From Bacteroidia bacterium (lineage in GTDB: Bacteria > Bacteroidota > Bacteroidia > Cytophagales > Cyclobacteriaceae): DNA of 64,000 bases. The translations under genes were made by a program, and so were the position numbers. Location of the stretch: NCBI GenBank assembly GCA_030432655.1, contig JAUILA010000014.1:1-64000 (forward strand). Direction: 5' to 3'. How positions within the stretch are numbered: position 1 is the first letter of the stretch; every line of letters starts with the position of its first letter. The notes under the pieces were generated by a model. The model was given only the letters and a program-made list of their open reading frames with translations, searched no databases and was not told where the DNA came from. Shown in pieces: positions 45,153 through 55,101 of this stretch.

Positions 45153-47690
45153 TTACTCCTGGCCTTTCTTACGCATCTTCCGGAATTCATCATAGCGTCT
45201 GACTGTTGCCAGGGTAAATCCAGCCATCAGCACCAGCGTACCCAGCCAGAGGATGTTAATCATTGGTTTCTCCATGGCTTTGAGAATGATCCAGTCTTTC
45301 TGACGCGTATAAGCCACGATGGAAAATTCATCCGACTCGGGGTGGATGTTTTGAAAGGCAAAACGAAGCCCGAGACCGGGGATTTCATCATAGATCAGCC
45401 CTGCGATATCATTGACACGCCGCTGTTCAAGGTTAACCACAAATACCGGTTCGGCAACGTAGGTGTCCTTTTCACCCTGAACTTCAATACGGGCTTTTAC
45501 CGCAATTTCATTATCCCCGATTTTAATTCCCTTCGCTTTCTTGACCTGGTGGATTTCCGTTATCCGGCTAACATAGTCATTGACATAAAATATTTCATTC
45601 TGGCTCACACGGAATTCTTCTGGCTCGCTCCACTCCACCTCATCCTTGTCCATTCGCAATACCACATGGGCGTAAAGGTCCTTGGTGATATCCCGCTTAA
45701 TGGACGGGGAAGGCGCCAGTCCCATTTGCGGGTTGTCCTGAATCCGCGGATACAATTTATACACCTTTCCTCCGGCATCCCGCAGTTCGACCTCGTAAAA
45801 TACATTCTCCGGATGCACCCGAATCTCTTCGCCTGTCTCGTATAGCAATTCGTCGTTATAATAAATATCTTCCGTCGCTACGACACGGAACGGGTCAATG
45901 CGATCAATTTTGCTCATGGGAATATATCCGCTGCCTTCTTCCGGTTCCAGACGCTCCCCTTTATATTCAATCTCGTAATTGTTCATGGTCCTGGTCTCAT
46001 TCAGGAACAACAGGAGGTTTTCCCGGTTAAATTCATCGCTCATTTCCCGCGAGATCAGGAGCCCCGAATTATTCAGGGAAACCACTCGTGAATACCCGGA
46101 GGAGAACAGGATACCGATCAGCACCAGTCCAACCCCGATATGGGTAATAGCTCCACCGGAGAGCTTTGGATTCGCTCTCCAGATATTCCAGAGAATTTTT
46201 CCGTTTGCCACGATGGTGAAAATTGCCGCGAGAAGCAGCACAATGTAGGATAACTTGTCAATGTCACCGGTCACAATGATGAGCGTGGTAACCAGCAGGG
46301 TTATCACAAGTGGGGTTATCAGTTCTTTCCATAATTCCCCCTTCTTCATTTTTTTCCACCAGAAGAACTGACCGATACCTGAAAGAATAGCCACTCCGGC
46401 GGCAAACCACAATTGGGCGCTGGAATATTCCGCTGCATCCAGCGGGGCCAGGTTGGATACACCCCCGAACAGCTCAACAATCTTGTTGATTACCGGAAAC
46501 GATGTGGAAAAGATCACCTGGAAGCCCATCAGGCAAAGCAGGAGCGCCCCGATAAATAACCAGAATTCCCTCGAATAAGTGGAAGCCTCTTTACTGGAAG
46601 TGGGCAGTTCCTTCCACCTGTAGACCATTAATGCCACTGACATGATGGTGAAAAACAGCAAATACGCCAGCAACTGGCCTGAAAGACCCAGGTCAGTAAA
46701 CGAGTGGACCGATGCTTCTCCCAGGATCCCGCTTCTCGTAAGGAACGTTGAATAAAGGATAAGGATAAACATCAGCACAACCAGGATGACGGAGGCCTTA
46801 AGCGCCGTATTGCTTTTCTTAAAGGAGATCATGGTATGAATTGCGGCAATCAGGAACAACCAGGGGACATATACGGCATTCTCTACCGGATCCCAGTTCC
46901 AGTAACCCCCGAAGTTCAGCGTCTCATAGGCCCAGTATCCTCCCATAAGTATCCCAAGTCCGAGAACAGCCGCTCCGAACAACGCCCATGGAAGTGCAGG
47001 ACGTACCCACTCCCGATACCTTCGTTGCCATAAACCGGCAATGGCATAGGCGAAAGGTACAACTGTTAGTGCAAAACCGAGGAACAGTGTAGGCGGATGG
47101 ATCACCATCCAGTAATTCTGCAGAAGCGGATTGAGCCCGGTTCCGTCTTCCGGAATAAAATCAGGATTCTGCAGAAAGATAGGTGCCTCAATGGCATCAC
47201 GCAAAAGTATGAAGGGTGAACTACCTAACTTGAAAGACCCCCAAAAAACCACACCGAGAATCATTGAGGTGAGGAATACCTGTACCGAGGAGAATACAGC
47301 CATGACCGAAGCCTCCCAGTATTTATTCGTTACCATGATCACCAGGCCCAGGATCGCATGCCAGAACATCCAGAGCAGAAAACTCCCTTCCTGACCTTCC
47401 CAGAACGAGGAAACCATATAGTGAACAGGAAGACGCGTAGAGGAATGACTCCAGGCGTAATGATACTCAAAAAGGTGGTTATAAATAATGTAAAAAAGCG
47501 TGGAAACGATGCCAAAAACGGCCACCGCATGAATAACAAAAGCCGTACGCCCGTTCTGCAGCCAGGCCCGCTTACCTTCAAGGCCGGAATGAACTGCCGC
47601 CTTATAAAATGAGAATGCAGCCATGATGGCTGCAACAAATGATACTATGACGAACAAATGTCCGACACTCCCAACCGTTGTATTGATCAT
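45153..47690 (-). CDS. ccmF: Cytochrome c haem lyase subunit CcmF (enlarged)
   Basis: Membrane part of the System I cytochrome c haem lyase. 845 residues with about 15 helices. The periplasmic haem-handling region holds the WWD-like motif GGYWNWDPVENAVYVPWL and HPPTLFLGF with conserved His. It is about 200 residues longer than E. coli CcmF because a soluble beta-rich segment (about residues 560-820) precedes the last helix. Start: an ATG four codons upstream contains the sequence GGAGGAAGG that acts as Shine-Dalgarno for ATG 47690, so I chose the latter. Separated from ccmE by 19 bases. Confidence 0.9.
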   Translation of the reverse strand: MINTTVGSVGHLFVIVSFVAAIMAAFSFYKAAVHSGLEGKRAWLQNGRTAFVIHAVAVFGIVSTLFYIIYNHLFEYHYAWSHSSTRLPVHYMVSSFWEGQEGSFLLWMFWHAILGLVIMVTNKYWEASVMAVFSSVQVFLTSMILGVVFWGSFKLGSSPFILLRDAIEAPIFLQNPDFIPEDGTGLNPLLQNYWMVIHPPTLFLGFALTVVPFAYAIAGLWQRRYREWVRPALPWALFGAAVLGLGILMGGYWAYETLNFGGYWNWDPVENAVYVPWLFLIAAIHTMISFKKSNTALKASVILVVLMFILILYSTFLTRSGILGEASVHSFTDLGLSGQLLAYLLFFTIMSVALMVYRWKELPTSSKEASTYSREFWLFIGALLLCLMGFQVIFSTSFPVINKIVELFGGVSNLAPLDAAEYSSAQLWFAAGVAILSGIGQFFWWKKMKKGELWKELITPLVITLLVTTLIIVTGDIDKLSYIVLLLAAIFTIVANGKILWNIWRANPKLSGGAITHIGVGLVLIGILFSSGYSRVVSLNNSGLLISREMSDEFNRENLLLFLNETRTMNNYEIEYKGERLEPEEGSGYIPMSKIDRIDPFRVVATEDIYYNDELLYETGEEIRVHPENVFYEVELRDAGGKVYKLYPRIQDNPQMGLAPSPSIKRDITKDLYAHVVLRMDKDEVEWSEPEEFRVSQNEIFYVNDYVSRITEIHQVKKAKGIKIGDNEIAVKARIEVQGEKDTYVAEPVFVVNLEQRRVNDIAGLIYDEIPGLGLRFAFQNIHPESDEFSIVAYTRQKDWIILKAMEKPMINILWLGTLVLMAGFTLATVRRYDEFRKMRKKGQE

Positions 47691-47691
47691 A

Positions 47692-47700
47692 CCTTCCTCC
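47692..47700 (-). promoter_or_regulatory. Ribosome-binding site of ccmF
   Basis: Minus-strand GGAGGAAGG, with GGAGG five bases before ATG 47690. It argues against the in-frame ATG at 47702, which would overlap it. Confidence 0.6.
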
Positions 47701-47709
47701 ATCTATCCC

Positions 47710-48123
47710 TTACAGGGTTGCTTCAATGGTTTCTTCCTGATACTTGGAAGGACATTTCATAAGGATCTTATCGGCGACAAACAGCTGTTGATCGGCATAC
47801 TTCCCGATTACCACCACCTGTTCAGATCGCATGAAATCAGCAGGCATCGGCTCATTATAGTAAACCGTTTGTTCGGTCCCCTTTTCATCCACCATCAGAA
47901 AAGTGAACGAGAGTTTATCTGCGGATGGCGCCACACCAACAATATGACCTTCCTGATCCTTCTTCAACTGCCCCACCACATGCACCTCATCGGATTTGCC
48001 ATTGACAGACATTTCCTTTGCTTCATTAAACGAGAGGTAGGTACTGGCATCACCTGTAGCGGAAATAATAATAGCAACAGCTGCTGCAATAACTACAATC
48101 GCGATAATGTGTGACTTCTTCAT
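47710..48123 (-). CDS. ccmE: Cytochrome c maturation haem chaperone CcmE, Cys-x-x-x-Tyr type
   Basis: Carries haem from CcmC to CcmF outside the inner membrane. 137 residues: one N-terminal membrane anchor (about 5-22), then an OB-fold (VHVVGQLKKDQEG, LSFTFLMVDEKGTEQTVYYNEPMPADF, VVVIGKY). The haem-attaching motif, HxxxY in E. coli (His130), is C124-P-S-K-Y128 here, the variant known from archaea and some sulfate reducers. The replacement is in the exact place, so it is a type difference, not damage. It has its own minus-strand -7 box. Confidence 0.92.
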   Translation of the reverse strand: MKKSHIIAIVVIAAAVAIIISATGDASTYLSFNEAKEMSVNGKSDEVHVVGQLKKDQEGHIVGVAPSADKLSFTFLMVDEKGTEQTVYYNEPMPADFMRSEQVVVIGKYADQQLFVADKILMKCPSKYQEETIEATL

Positions 48124-48161
48124 GATCTTATATGCTGTGCTTGATCTGACTAATCTATGTA

Positions 48162-48169
48162 CAAATTTA
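48162..48169 (-). promoter_or_regulatory. -7 box for ccmE-ccmF
   Basis: Minus-strand TAAATTTG fits TAnnTTTG, 38 bases before ccmE, in the only real gap of the ccm cluster. Confidence 0.45.
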
Positions 48170-48184
48170 CGTGCAAATTGGTTC

Positions 48185-48442
48185 TCAATCCCCAGAATTA
48201 CCGTACTGTTTTTCCAGACGTCCTATTTTCCGGTCAAGGATAACCAGGTAAACGAATAATCCGATCAGCAAAACCAGTATCACGGCAACCACCACGTAGA
48301 TCTTACCGTCTTCACGGAATGCGTCTGCCATCTCCACCGACGAATTGGAATAATCGGCCGTATTAATTTCCTGTTTCTCCTGGGAGAATGCTGAAAACCC
48401 TAAGGTCATTAACAGGCTAAGTAGTAGAAAGAATCGTTTCAT
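48185..48442 (-). CDS. CcmD-like small membrane protein with signal peptide
   Basis: 85 residues. MKRFFLLLSLLMTLGFSAFSQ is a signal peptide; after a polar stretch a second helix (IYVVVAVILVLLIGLFVYLVIL) ends in DRKIGRLEKQYG. Classical CcmD has only one helix and lacks the signal peptide; this longer type sits between ccmC and ccmE in Bacteroidota. It overlaps ccmC by 4 bases. Likely helps the CcmC-CcmE haem transfer, by position. Confidence 0.75.
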   Translation of the reverse strand: MKRFFLLLSLLMTLGFSAFSQEKQEINTADYSNSSVEMADAFREDGKIYVVVAVILVLLIGLFVYLVILDRKIGRLEKQYGNSGD

Positions 48443-49101
48443 TTTGACAGTAACTTATTTGATATTCGGCGAAGGCGAACGCGTAGCGTAGCAACCCAAA
48501 TTCCCAGCATAGACCAGCCTAATACGGCCGGATAGAAAACCAGCCTGAGGCGATTATCAAGGTCATATGCATTAAAACCCGGATTTCCTCCGTTCCCGGG
48601 ATGAAGTGAATCGGTAAGCCGGGGAAGAATAAAGAGCAGTGGTATGAGAGCTGCAAATGCAAATATGTTGTATACGGCACTGATCCTGCCCCGTTGTTCA
48701 GGATTCTCAAACGAACCACGTAAAACAAAATAGGCAAGGTAGATCATAAGCGCGATGGCCGATGCATTTTGCTTGGGGTCACCGCTCCACCATTCTCCCC
48801 AGGTAAACTGTGCCCAGACCATCCCCGAAGCAAGCCCGAGCAGGCCCAGAACAATTCCTACATTGGCAAATTCTACCGCCGTGTCGTCATCTTTTTCCTT
48901 TCCGCTGCCCAGGTATTTAATAGAATAACCTACCGAAACTGTGAAAAGAATGATCATGCCAAACCACATAGGGACATGAAAATGCAATACCCTGATCGTC
49001 TCATTCAGTATATTCAGGCGTGGCGCATCCATTAGGAGGCCGGCCAGAACCACATAGATCAACAGCAAAATGGTGAGAATTTTCCACCAGGTTTTTTTCA
49101 T
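48439..49101 (-). CDS. ccmC: Haem-handling protein CcmC (CcsA-type)
   Basis: 220 residues with six helices. The tryptophan-rich haem motif TWGEWWSGDPKQNA is present with flanking His residues (HFHVPMWFG near residue 40 and SLHPG later). It loads haem onto CcmE. 15 bases separate it from ccmB; it overlaps the CcmD-like gene by 4 bases. Confidence 0.92.
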   Translation of the reverse strand: MKKTWWKILTILLLIYVVLAGLLMDAPRLNILNETIRVLHFHVPMWFGMIILFTVSVGYSIKYLGSGKEKDDDTAVEFANVGIVLGLLGLASGMVWAQFTWGEWWSGDPKQNASAIALMIYLAYFVLRGSFENPEQRGRISAVYNIFAFAALIPLLFILPRLTDSLHPGNGGNPGFNAYDLDNRLRLVFYPAVLGWSMLGIWVATLRVRLRRISNKLLSK

Positions 49102-49116
49102 AGATGCTCCCGTTCT

Positions 49117-49794
49117 TTATGCGCGCCAAAGATACGGGAATAACACATAAGAAACCGCCCCGATCAGTACATTAATGGCACCAAGGGTAGCCAATTCTTC
49201 AAAACTGGCATCAGGCGCCAGACCGTCCAGGGCATTCCTGGCAACTTTAATCACCATGAGTAAAACCGGTAGTATTACGGGAAATCCCAATACGGCCATC
49301 AGCGTCTGATTATTACCTGCCCTGCTAACAATCGCGGAAATCATCGTCAGTGTGGCGGAAAACCCGATGCTGGCCAGCAATACCGTTAACAGGAACATCG
49401 GGACATCCTCTACCGGATTTCCCAACACCAGCATGTACAGCAAGAGGCCGGTGACAGCCAGCACAATCAGCAGCAGCGCATTGTAGATCATTCGCGCGAT
49501 GATCAGTTCCTGCGGACTGAACAGCGAATAGTAATAAAGCATTCTCCCTTCCCTTTCCTGGATGAAGCTTTTAGCCACCGCATTGGTCGCGGCAAAGAGA
49601 AGAATGATCCAGTAAAGCGCATTCCAGGTAAGCGGATTCAGTTGATTCACCCGGACATTGAAACTCAGGTAACTGATAAAGATGGTGCTGACCAGATAAA
49701 GCAGGAGTCCGTTAATAGCAGATCGGTTTCTCCATTCAACCATCATTTCCTTTCGGATAATGGTGAGTACGTGCTTTGTAAATGTACCTGCCAT
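49117..49794 (-). CDS. ccmB: Haem exporter permease CcmB
   Basis: 225 residues from ATG 49794 (a TTG three codons earlier is possible). Six helices; N-terminal IIRKEMMVEWRNRSAINGLLLY, then FIQEREGRMLYYYSLFSPQELI and ALLLIVLAVTGLLLYMLV match CcmB. It normally pairs with the ATPase CcmA to release CcmE haem; no ccmA is in this window. First gene of the ccm run on the minus strand, divergent from the sugar-nucleotide cluster. Confidence 0.9.
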   Translation of the reverse strand: MAGTFTKHVLTIIRKEMMVEWRNRSAINGLLLYLVSTIFISYLSFNVRVNQLNPLTWNALYWIILLFAATNAVAKSFIQEREGRMLYYYSLFSPQELIIARMIYNALLLIVLAVTGLLLYMLVLGNPVEDVPMFLLTVLLASIGFSATLTMISAIVSRAGNNQTLMAVLGFPVILPVLLMVIKVARNALDGLAPDASFEELATLGAINVLIGAVSYVLFPYLWRA

Positions 49795-49846
49795 GGACTG
49801 CAATATTAATTATAATTAAGGATTTATGTTCCTTTGGATATATTAT

Positions 49847-49854
49847 TACCTTTG
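49847..49854 (+). promoter_or_regulatory. -7 box for the nucleotide-sugar cluster; decides the first start
   Basis: TACCTTTG fits TAnnTTTG. An upstream in-frame ATG (49834) precedes this box, so translation is more likely to start at ATG 49882. Confidence 0.45.
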
Positions 49855-49881
49855 TCCCGTTCGAAAACAAACGACTGGTAC

Positions 49882-50898
49882 ATGGCTGAAAAAAAGGCGC
49901 TTGTAACCGGAGCGGCGGGATTCATAGGATTTCATCTCACAAAGAGACTTAGTGCTGCGGGATACACGGTTACAGGAATAGATAATATTAACGACTACTA
50001 CGATGTCAGGCTAAAAGAGGATCGGCTGTCGATTCTCAGGGAAATAAGCACCTTTTCATTTAAGAAACTCGCACTGGAAGATAAGGAGGGGATCGATGAA
50101 TTATTCGCTTCTGAAAAATTCGACTATGTAGTTAACCTGGCGGCCCAGGCGGGTGTACGCTATTCCCTCACCAATCCGTATGCCTATATCGACAGCAATA
50201 TTGTGGGCTTCGTAAATATTCTGGAGGCCTGCCGGCATCACAAGGTAAAACATCTTGTTTATGCCAGCTCGAGCAGCGTTTACGGGGCGAATACAGCCAT
50301 GCCATTCTCCGTACATGACAATGTCGACCACCCGTTGTCCCTGTATGCCGCAAGCAAGAAATCAAATGAACTGATGGCCCATACGTACAGTAATCTGTAT
50401 GGCCTTCCTACTACGGGATTACGGTTCTTTACTGTCTATGGTCCCTTTGGGCGCCCGGACATGGCCTTGTTCATTTTTACAAAAGCCATCCTGGAAAACC
50501 GGCCGATTGATGTATATAACCACGGCAACATGAAGCGTGATTTTACCTATATCGATGATATTGTAACCGGCATTGAACGGCTGATCCCTTCTGTTCCGGC
50601 AGGTAATCCGGACTGGTCCGGTGAAAAGCCCGACCCGGGAACCAGTTTCGCACCTTATAAAATTTTTAATATCGGGAACAACAATCCGGTCAGACTGATG
50701 GACTTTATTGAAGCCATTGAGGAAGCACTGGGGAAAAAAGCGGAAAAAAACCTGATGCCCCTTCAGCCTGGTGATGTACCGGCAACTTATGCAGATGTGG
50801 AAGACCTGATGAAAACGGTGGATTTTAAACCCGCCACACCGATCAGGGAAGGCGTGGCCAATTTTATTGACTGGTACAGAAACTATTATAACATTTAA
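49882..50898 (+). CDS. NAD-dependent epimerase, UDP-glucuronate 4-epimerase type
   Basis: 338 residues from ATG 49882. Extended [16 protein letters not shown] (NAD loop), [13 protein letters not shown], the catalytic YAASKKSNE (YxxxK) and [30 protein letters not shown] is characteristic of CapI/LspL enzymes that make UDP-galacturonate. First gene of a tight + strand run; the next gene starts on the last base of the stop (TAATG). A longer start is rejected since it precedes the -7 box. Confidence 0.88.
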   Translation: MAEKKALVTGAAGFIGFHLTKRLSAAGYTVTGIDNINDYYDVRLKEDRLSILREISTFSFKKLALEDKEGIDELFASEKFDYVVNLAAQAGVRYSLTNPYAYIDSNIVGFVNILEACRHHKVKHLVYASSSSVYGANTAMPFSVHDNVDHPLSLYAASKKSNELMAHTYSNLYGLPTTGLRFFTVYGPFGRPDMALFIFTKAILENRPIDVYNHGNMKRDFTYIDDIVTGIERLIPSVPAGNPDWSGEKPDPGTSFAPYKIFNIGNNNPVRLMDFIEAIEEALGKKAEKNLMPLQPGDVPATYADVEDLMKTVDFKPATPIREGVANFIDWYRNYYNI

Positions 50899-52157
50899 TG
50901 ATGAAGGAAAAAGTCGGAATTATCGGACTGGGATATGTCGGACTTCCGCTGGCTGTGGCTTTCGGGAAGCTCAGGGAGGTGGTCGGTTTCGATATCAATG
51001 AAAAAAGGATTAAGGAGCTGCGTGCCGGAATTGACCATACCCTGGAAGTGGAGAAGGAAGACCTGGTAGCTGCAGATAAGCTGGAATTTACCAATGACAT
51101 CGGAGACCTGGAGGACGTATCAATTTACATTGTGACCGTGCCCACCCCGATCGATAACTATAAAAAACCTGACCTGACTCCGCTGATATCTGCAAGCACC
51201 ACATTGGGTAAAGTGCTTAAAAAGGGTGATATCGTCATTTATGAATCCACTGTTTTCCCGGGATGTACCGAAGAAATTTGTGTCCCCGTTCTTGAAAAGG
51301 AAAGCGGACTGACTTTCAATGAGGATTTCTTCTGTGGGTATTCTCCGGAACGTATCAACCCGGGTGATAAAGTGCACCGACTGGAAACGATCATGAAGGT
51401 GACCAGCGGAAGTACACCGGAAGTGGCCCGGAAGGTGGATGAACTGTATAAGTCCGTCGTGACTGCCGGAACCCACCTGGCAAGCAGTATCAAGGTAGCG
51501 GAGGCTGCTAAAGTGATTGAGAATTCTCAGCGTGATCTGAATATCGCGTTCGTGAATGAACTGGCTGTGATTTTTGGAAAAATGCAGATTGATACCCTGG
51601 AAGTGCTGGAAGCAGCAGGGACCAAATGGAACTTCCTTAATTTCAAGCCTGGTCTTGTTGGCGGACACTGTATTGGTGTGGATCCATACTACCTCACTTA
51701 CAAAGCCGAGAGTATCGGGCATCACCCCGAAGTGATCCTGGCCGGGCGAAGGATAAATGATTACATGGGTGTACATGTGGCCAACGAAGTGATCAAATTG
51801 ATGGCCAATAACGACAACCCGATTAAGAACAGCCGTATATTAGTGCTCGGTATCACCTTTAAGGAGAATTGTCCGGATATCCGGAACAGCAAAGTGATTG
51901 ATGTAATACGTGAGCTGGAAGGATTTGGGGCCAGGCTGGATGTCTGTGATCCGATGGCAGACAAGGAAGAAGTCAGGCATGAATACGGGATTGACCTGCA
52001 TACCGAAGTTCCTGAGCAGGAATACAACGGTATTTTACTGGCAGTGGGACATGCGGCGTTCAAAGAACTTGACCTTGATAAACTTACAAATGAGAAGACG
52101 GTGATCTACGATATCAAAGCATTCTTTGATAAAGATAAGGTGACCCGGCGATTATAA
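50898..52157 (+). CDS. Nucleotide-sugar 6-dehydrogenase (UDP-HexNAc dehydrogenase type)
   Basis: 419 residues. Rossmann GLGYVGLPLAVAF, YESTVFPGCTEE, GYSPERINPGDK, KVAEAAKVIENSQRDLNIAF and the catalytic Cys in GLVGGHCIGVDPYYL. The GYSPERINPGD and HCIGVDPYYLTYKAE forms point to the TviB/WbpO group (UDP-GlcNAc or UDP-GalNAc to the uronate) rather than UDP-glucose dehydrogenase. A second ATG directly follows the first. Exact substrate is inference. Confidence 0.9.
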   Translation: MMKEKVGIIGLGYVGLPLAVAFGKLREVVGFDINEKRIKELRAGIDHTLEVEKEDLVAADKLEFTNDIGDLEDVSIYIVTVPTPIDNYKKPDLTPLISASTTLGKVLKKGDIVIYESTVFPGCTEEICVPVLEKESGLTFNEDFFCGYSPERINPGDKVHRLETIMKVTSGSTPEVARKVDELYKSVVTAGTHLASSIKVAEAAKVIENSQRDLNIAFVNELAVIFGKMQIDTLEVLEAAGTKWNFLNFKPGLVGGHCIGVDPYYLTYKAESIGHHPEVILAGRRINDYMGVHVANEVIKLMANNDNPIKNSRILVLGITFKENCPDIRNSKVIDVIRELEGFGARLDVCDPMADKEEVRHEYGIDLHTEVPEQEYNGILLAVGHAAFKELDLDKLTNEKTVIYDIKAFFDKDKVTRRL

Positions 52158-52168
52158 AATTTCCCGAA

Positions 52169-53191
52169 ATGGCAGAAAAAATCATCGTTACCGGCGGTGC
52201 CGGGTATATAGGCTCACACACCTGTGTAGAGCTTGTCAAGGCAGGATATGACCCTGTTATTATTGACAACTTCTCCAACTCTGAACCTTATATTGTCAGC
52301 CGCATTGAAGAACTGGCCGGACAGAAGATCAGCTTGTATGAAGGCGACTGTGCCGATCCGGCATTACTCAGGGAAGTGCTGGGCTCCTCTGATCAGATTA
52401 AAGGTGTGATCCATTTTGCTGCTTTTAAAGCAGTGGGAGAATCATCACAACTACCGCTTAAATATTATCGCAATAATCTCCTCTCCACTATTGAATTGCT
52501 GGAGGCCCTGGCGGAAAATAAGGTGTCAAACATGGTATTTTCCTCTTCATGCACGGTTTATGGTCAGCCGGATATCCTGCCGGTTACCGAGGAAACACCA
52601 CAGAAGCCTGCGGAATCCCCCTACGGACGCACCAAACAGATGTGCGAAGATATCATTCACGACTTCATCAAATCCGGTGCGGAAATTAAGGCCGCTGCCC
52701 TTCGGTATTTTAATCCGATCGGCGCACATCAGTCAGGCCTGATTGGTGAGCTCCCCCGGGGTATCCCGAATAACCTGGTTCCATACATTACCCAAACTGC
52801 AGCAGGACTTCGTGATAAACTGACTGTTTTTGGAAATGACTACGATACCCCGGACGGCACCTGCATTAGAGACTATATACATGTGGTTGATCTGGCGCGG
52901 GCACACGTGGCTGCAATCAATTTCCTTAACGGGGTCGGGGAGACAAATTTTTACGAAACCATCAATGTAGGAACGGGCAATGGAAATTCTGTGCAGGAAG
53001 TAATCGATACGTTCGAAAAAGTTAACGATCTGAACCTGTCTTATGAAATCGGTCCGCGCCGCCCCGGTGATGTGATAAAAACCTATGCAGATGTTACAAA
53101 ATCCCGAAAATTGCTGAACTGGCAGGCAGAATATGACTTGGCTGAGGCGCTCCGGGATTCCTGGAACTGGCAAAAAAAGTTGAAAAAATGA
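52169..53191 (+). CDS. galE: UDP-glucose 4-epimerase
   Basis: Interconverts UDP-glucose and UDP-galactose. 340 residues: [37 protein letters not shown], catalytic [22 protein letters not shown] and [19 protein letters not shown]. Matches GalE family closely. It overlaps rfbA by 4 bases (ATGA) and follows the dehydrogenase by 11. Confidence 0.95.
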   Translation: MAEKIIVTGGAGYIGSHTCVELVKAGYDPVIIDNFSNSEPYIVSRIEELAGQKISLYEGDCADPALLREVLGSSDQIKGVIHFAAFKAVGESSQLPLKYYRNNLLSTIELLEALAENKVSNMVFSSSCTVYGQPDILPVTEETPQKPAESPYGRTKQMCEDIIHDFIKSGAEIKAAALRYFNPIGAHQSGLIGELPRGIPNNLVPYITQTAAGLRDKLTVFGNDYDTPDGTCIRDYIHVVDLARAHVAAINFLNGVGETNFYETINVGTGNGNSVQEVIDTFEKVNDLNLSYEIGPRRPGDVIKTYADVTKSRKLLNWQAEYDLAEALRDSWNWQKKLKK

Positions 53192-54063
53192 AAGGAATAA
53201 TCCTGGCAGGAGGTTCCGGCACAAGGCTTTTTCCCTTGACCAAGTCGGTATCCAAACAGATACTGCCCATTTATGACAAACCAATGATCTATTATCCCCT
53301 GTCTGTTCTGATGATGGCAGGGATCAGGGAAATCCTGATAATTTCCACTCCTGATGACCTTCCCAACTTTGAAGAACTCCTTGGTGACGGACAGCAGCTT
53401 GGGCTTAAATTGTCCTATGCAGTGCAACCCGAACCAGAGGGGCTTGCCCAGGCATTTTTAATCGGAGAATCCTTTATAGGGAATGATCCTGTCTGCCTGA
53501 TCCTCGGGGATAATATTTACTATGGTTACGGCCTGTCAAAAATCCTCCGGGATTCAGCCAATCTTGACACCGGCGCACTGGTGTTCGGTTATTACGTGAA
53601 TGATCCGGAGCGGTATGGAGTGGTCGAATTTGATAAAACCGGCAAGGTGCTTTCCATCGAGGAAAAACCTCAGTCACCGAAGTCCAACTATGCAGTGACC
53701 GGTTTATATTTTTACGACCATACTGTAGTGGAAAAAGCGAAGACCATACGGCCTTCAGCCAGAGGCGAACTCGAGATTACTGATTTGAACAATCTTTATT
53801 TGAAAGAAGGCAAATTAAAGGTGGAACTGCTGGGAAGGGGAATGGCCTGGCTTGACACCGGGACACATCAGTCCCTGCTGCAGGCCAGTAATTTCGTTCA
53901 TGCCATTGAAGAACGTCAGGGACTGAAAATTGCCTGTCTGGAGGAGATCGCATTTCGCAGCGGATATATTTCCCGTGCTGAACTTGAAGAACTTGCAAAG
54001 CCATTGCAGAAAAACCAATACGGACAATATTTATTGAAAATCGCATCTAATTCTGACCTATGA
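53188..54063 (+). CDS. rfbA: Glucose-1-phosphate thymidylyltransferase
   Basis: Makes dTDP-glucose. 291 residues: [40 protein letters not shown], and [15 protein letters not shown], all standard for RfbA/RmlA. Coupled by 4-base overlaps to galE before and rfbB after. Confidence 0.96.
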   Translation: MKGIILAGGSGTRLFPLTKSVSKQILPIYDKPMIYYPLSVLMMAGIREILIISTPDDLPNFEELLGDGQQLGLKLSYAVQPEPEGLAQAFLIGESFIGNDPVCLILGDNIYYGYGLSKILRDSANLDTGALVFGYYVNDPERYGVVEFDKTGKVLSIEEKPQSPKSNYAVTGLYFYDHTVVEKAKTIRPSARGELEITDLNNLYLKEGKLKVELLGRGMAWLDTGTHQSLLQASNFVHAIEERQGLKIACLEEIAFRSGYISRAELEELAKPLQKNQYGQYLLKIASNSDL

Positions 54064-55070
54064 AGAGCATTCTGATAACGGGGGGAGCAGGTTTTATAGG
54101 AGCAAATTTCATCCTGTACTTTCACGAAAAGTATTCAGATTATAAAATCATTAACCTGGACAAGCTTACCTACGCCGGCGACCTGACACACTTGCAGCAG
54201 ATTGAGAATTCAGACAGGTATGAATTTGTCAAAGGAGACATTAACGACCGGGATCTCGTTCAATCCGCATTTGAGAAACATGACATACAGGGCGTGATCC
54301 ATTTCGCCGCTGAATCGCATGTTGACAATTCTATTTCAGGACCGGAAACATTTATCAAGACGAACATCAACGGCACTTTCACATTACTTGATATTGCCAG
54401 AAACTACTGGATGGACGAGCCATTCTCCGTCAGGTCTTCCTTTGAAGATGCGCGTTTCCTGCACATTTCCACCGATGAAGTATATGGCAGCCTGGGGCCC
54501 ACAGGATTGTTTACAGAAGAAACAAGCTATGCCCCCAACAGTCCGTACTCTGCGTCAAAGGCAGCCAGTGACATGCTCGTCAGAAGTTATTTTCATACCT
54601 ACGGACTGAATGTGGTGACCACCAATTGCTCAAACAACTACGGGCCACGTCAGCATGACGAAAAGCTGATCCCGGTAATAATACGGAATGCAATCCGGTT
54701 AAATCCGATTCCGATCTATGGGGATGGTGAGAATGTCCGTGACTGGTTGTATGTTGAAGATCATTGTAAGGGTATAGACCTTGCCTTTCACACTGGACGG
54801 TCAGGGGAAACATATAATGTTGGAGGTAATAATGAGCGAACGAATAACCAGATTGTCCGGACCATTTGCGAAATCCTGGATCAGAAAAAGCCGCGGGAAG
54901 ACGGAGAAAGTTATTGTAAACAAATCACTTACGTGAAAGATCGTGCCGGCCATGACCGGCGTTATGCAATAGATTCATCAAAAATTAAAGATGAATTAGG
55001 ATGGAAACCAGAAGAAACTTTTGAAACAGGAATTTTTAAAACCGTTGATTGGTATTTGAATCGTTATTAA
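54060..55070 (+). CDS. rfbB: dTDP-glucose 4,6-dehydratase
   Basis: Converts dTDP-glucose to dTDP-4-keto-6-deoxyglucose. 336 residues: [40 protein letters not shown], catalytic YSASKAASD and [17 protein letters not shown]. The rhamnose enzymes rfbC and rfbD do not follow, so the product could be rhamnose (if those are elsewhere) or another 6-deoxy sugar. Ends about 30 bases before the transferase gene. Confidence 0.96.
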   Translation: MKSILITGGAGFIGANFILYFHEKYSDYKIINLDKLTYAGDLTHLQQIENSDRYEFVKGDINDRDLVQSAFEKHDIQGVIHFAAESHVDNSISGPETFIKTNINGTFTLLDIARNYWMDEPFSVRSSFEDARFLHISTDEVYGSLGPTGLFTEETSYAPNSPYSASKAASDMLVRSYFHTYGLNVVTTNCSNNYGPRQHDEKLIPVIIRNAIRLNPIPIYGDGENVRDWLYVEDHCKGIDLAFHTGRSGETYNVGGNNERTNNQIVRTICEILDQKKPREDGESYCKQITYVKDRAGHDRRYAIDSSKIKDELGWKPEETFETGIFKTVDWYLNRY

Positions 55071-55101
55071 ATATATTTCGACGTTTTATAATTTTTAAAT
55101 C

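Noticed and set aside
44925-45845. 306-codon open frame antisense to ccmF and the DUF2520 gene
   Set aside because: Spans the ends of two well-supported genes on the other strand, and shows no domain; best explained as a shadow.
49801-49808. -7 box on the minus strand for ccmB (TAATATTG)
   Set aside because: One mismatch to the consensus and only 6 bases before the ATG; too close to be useful.
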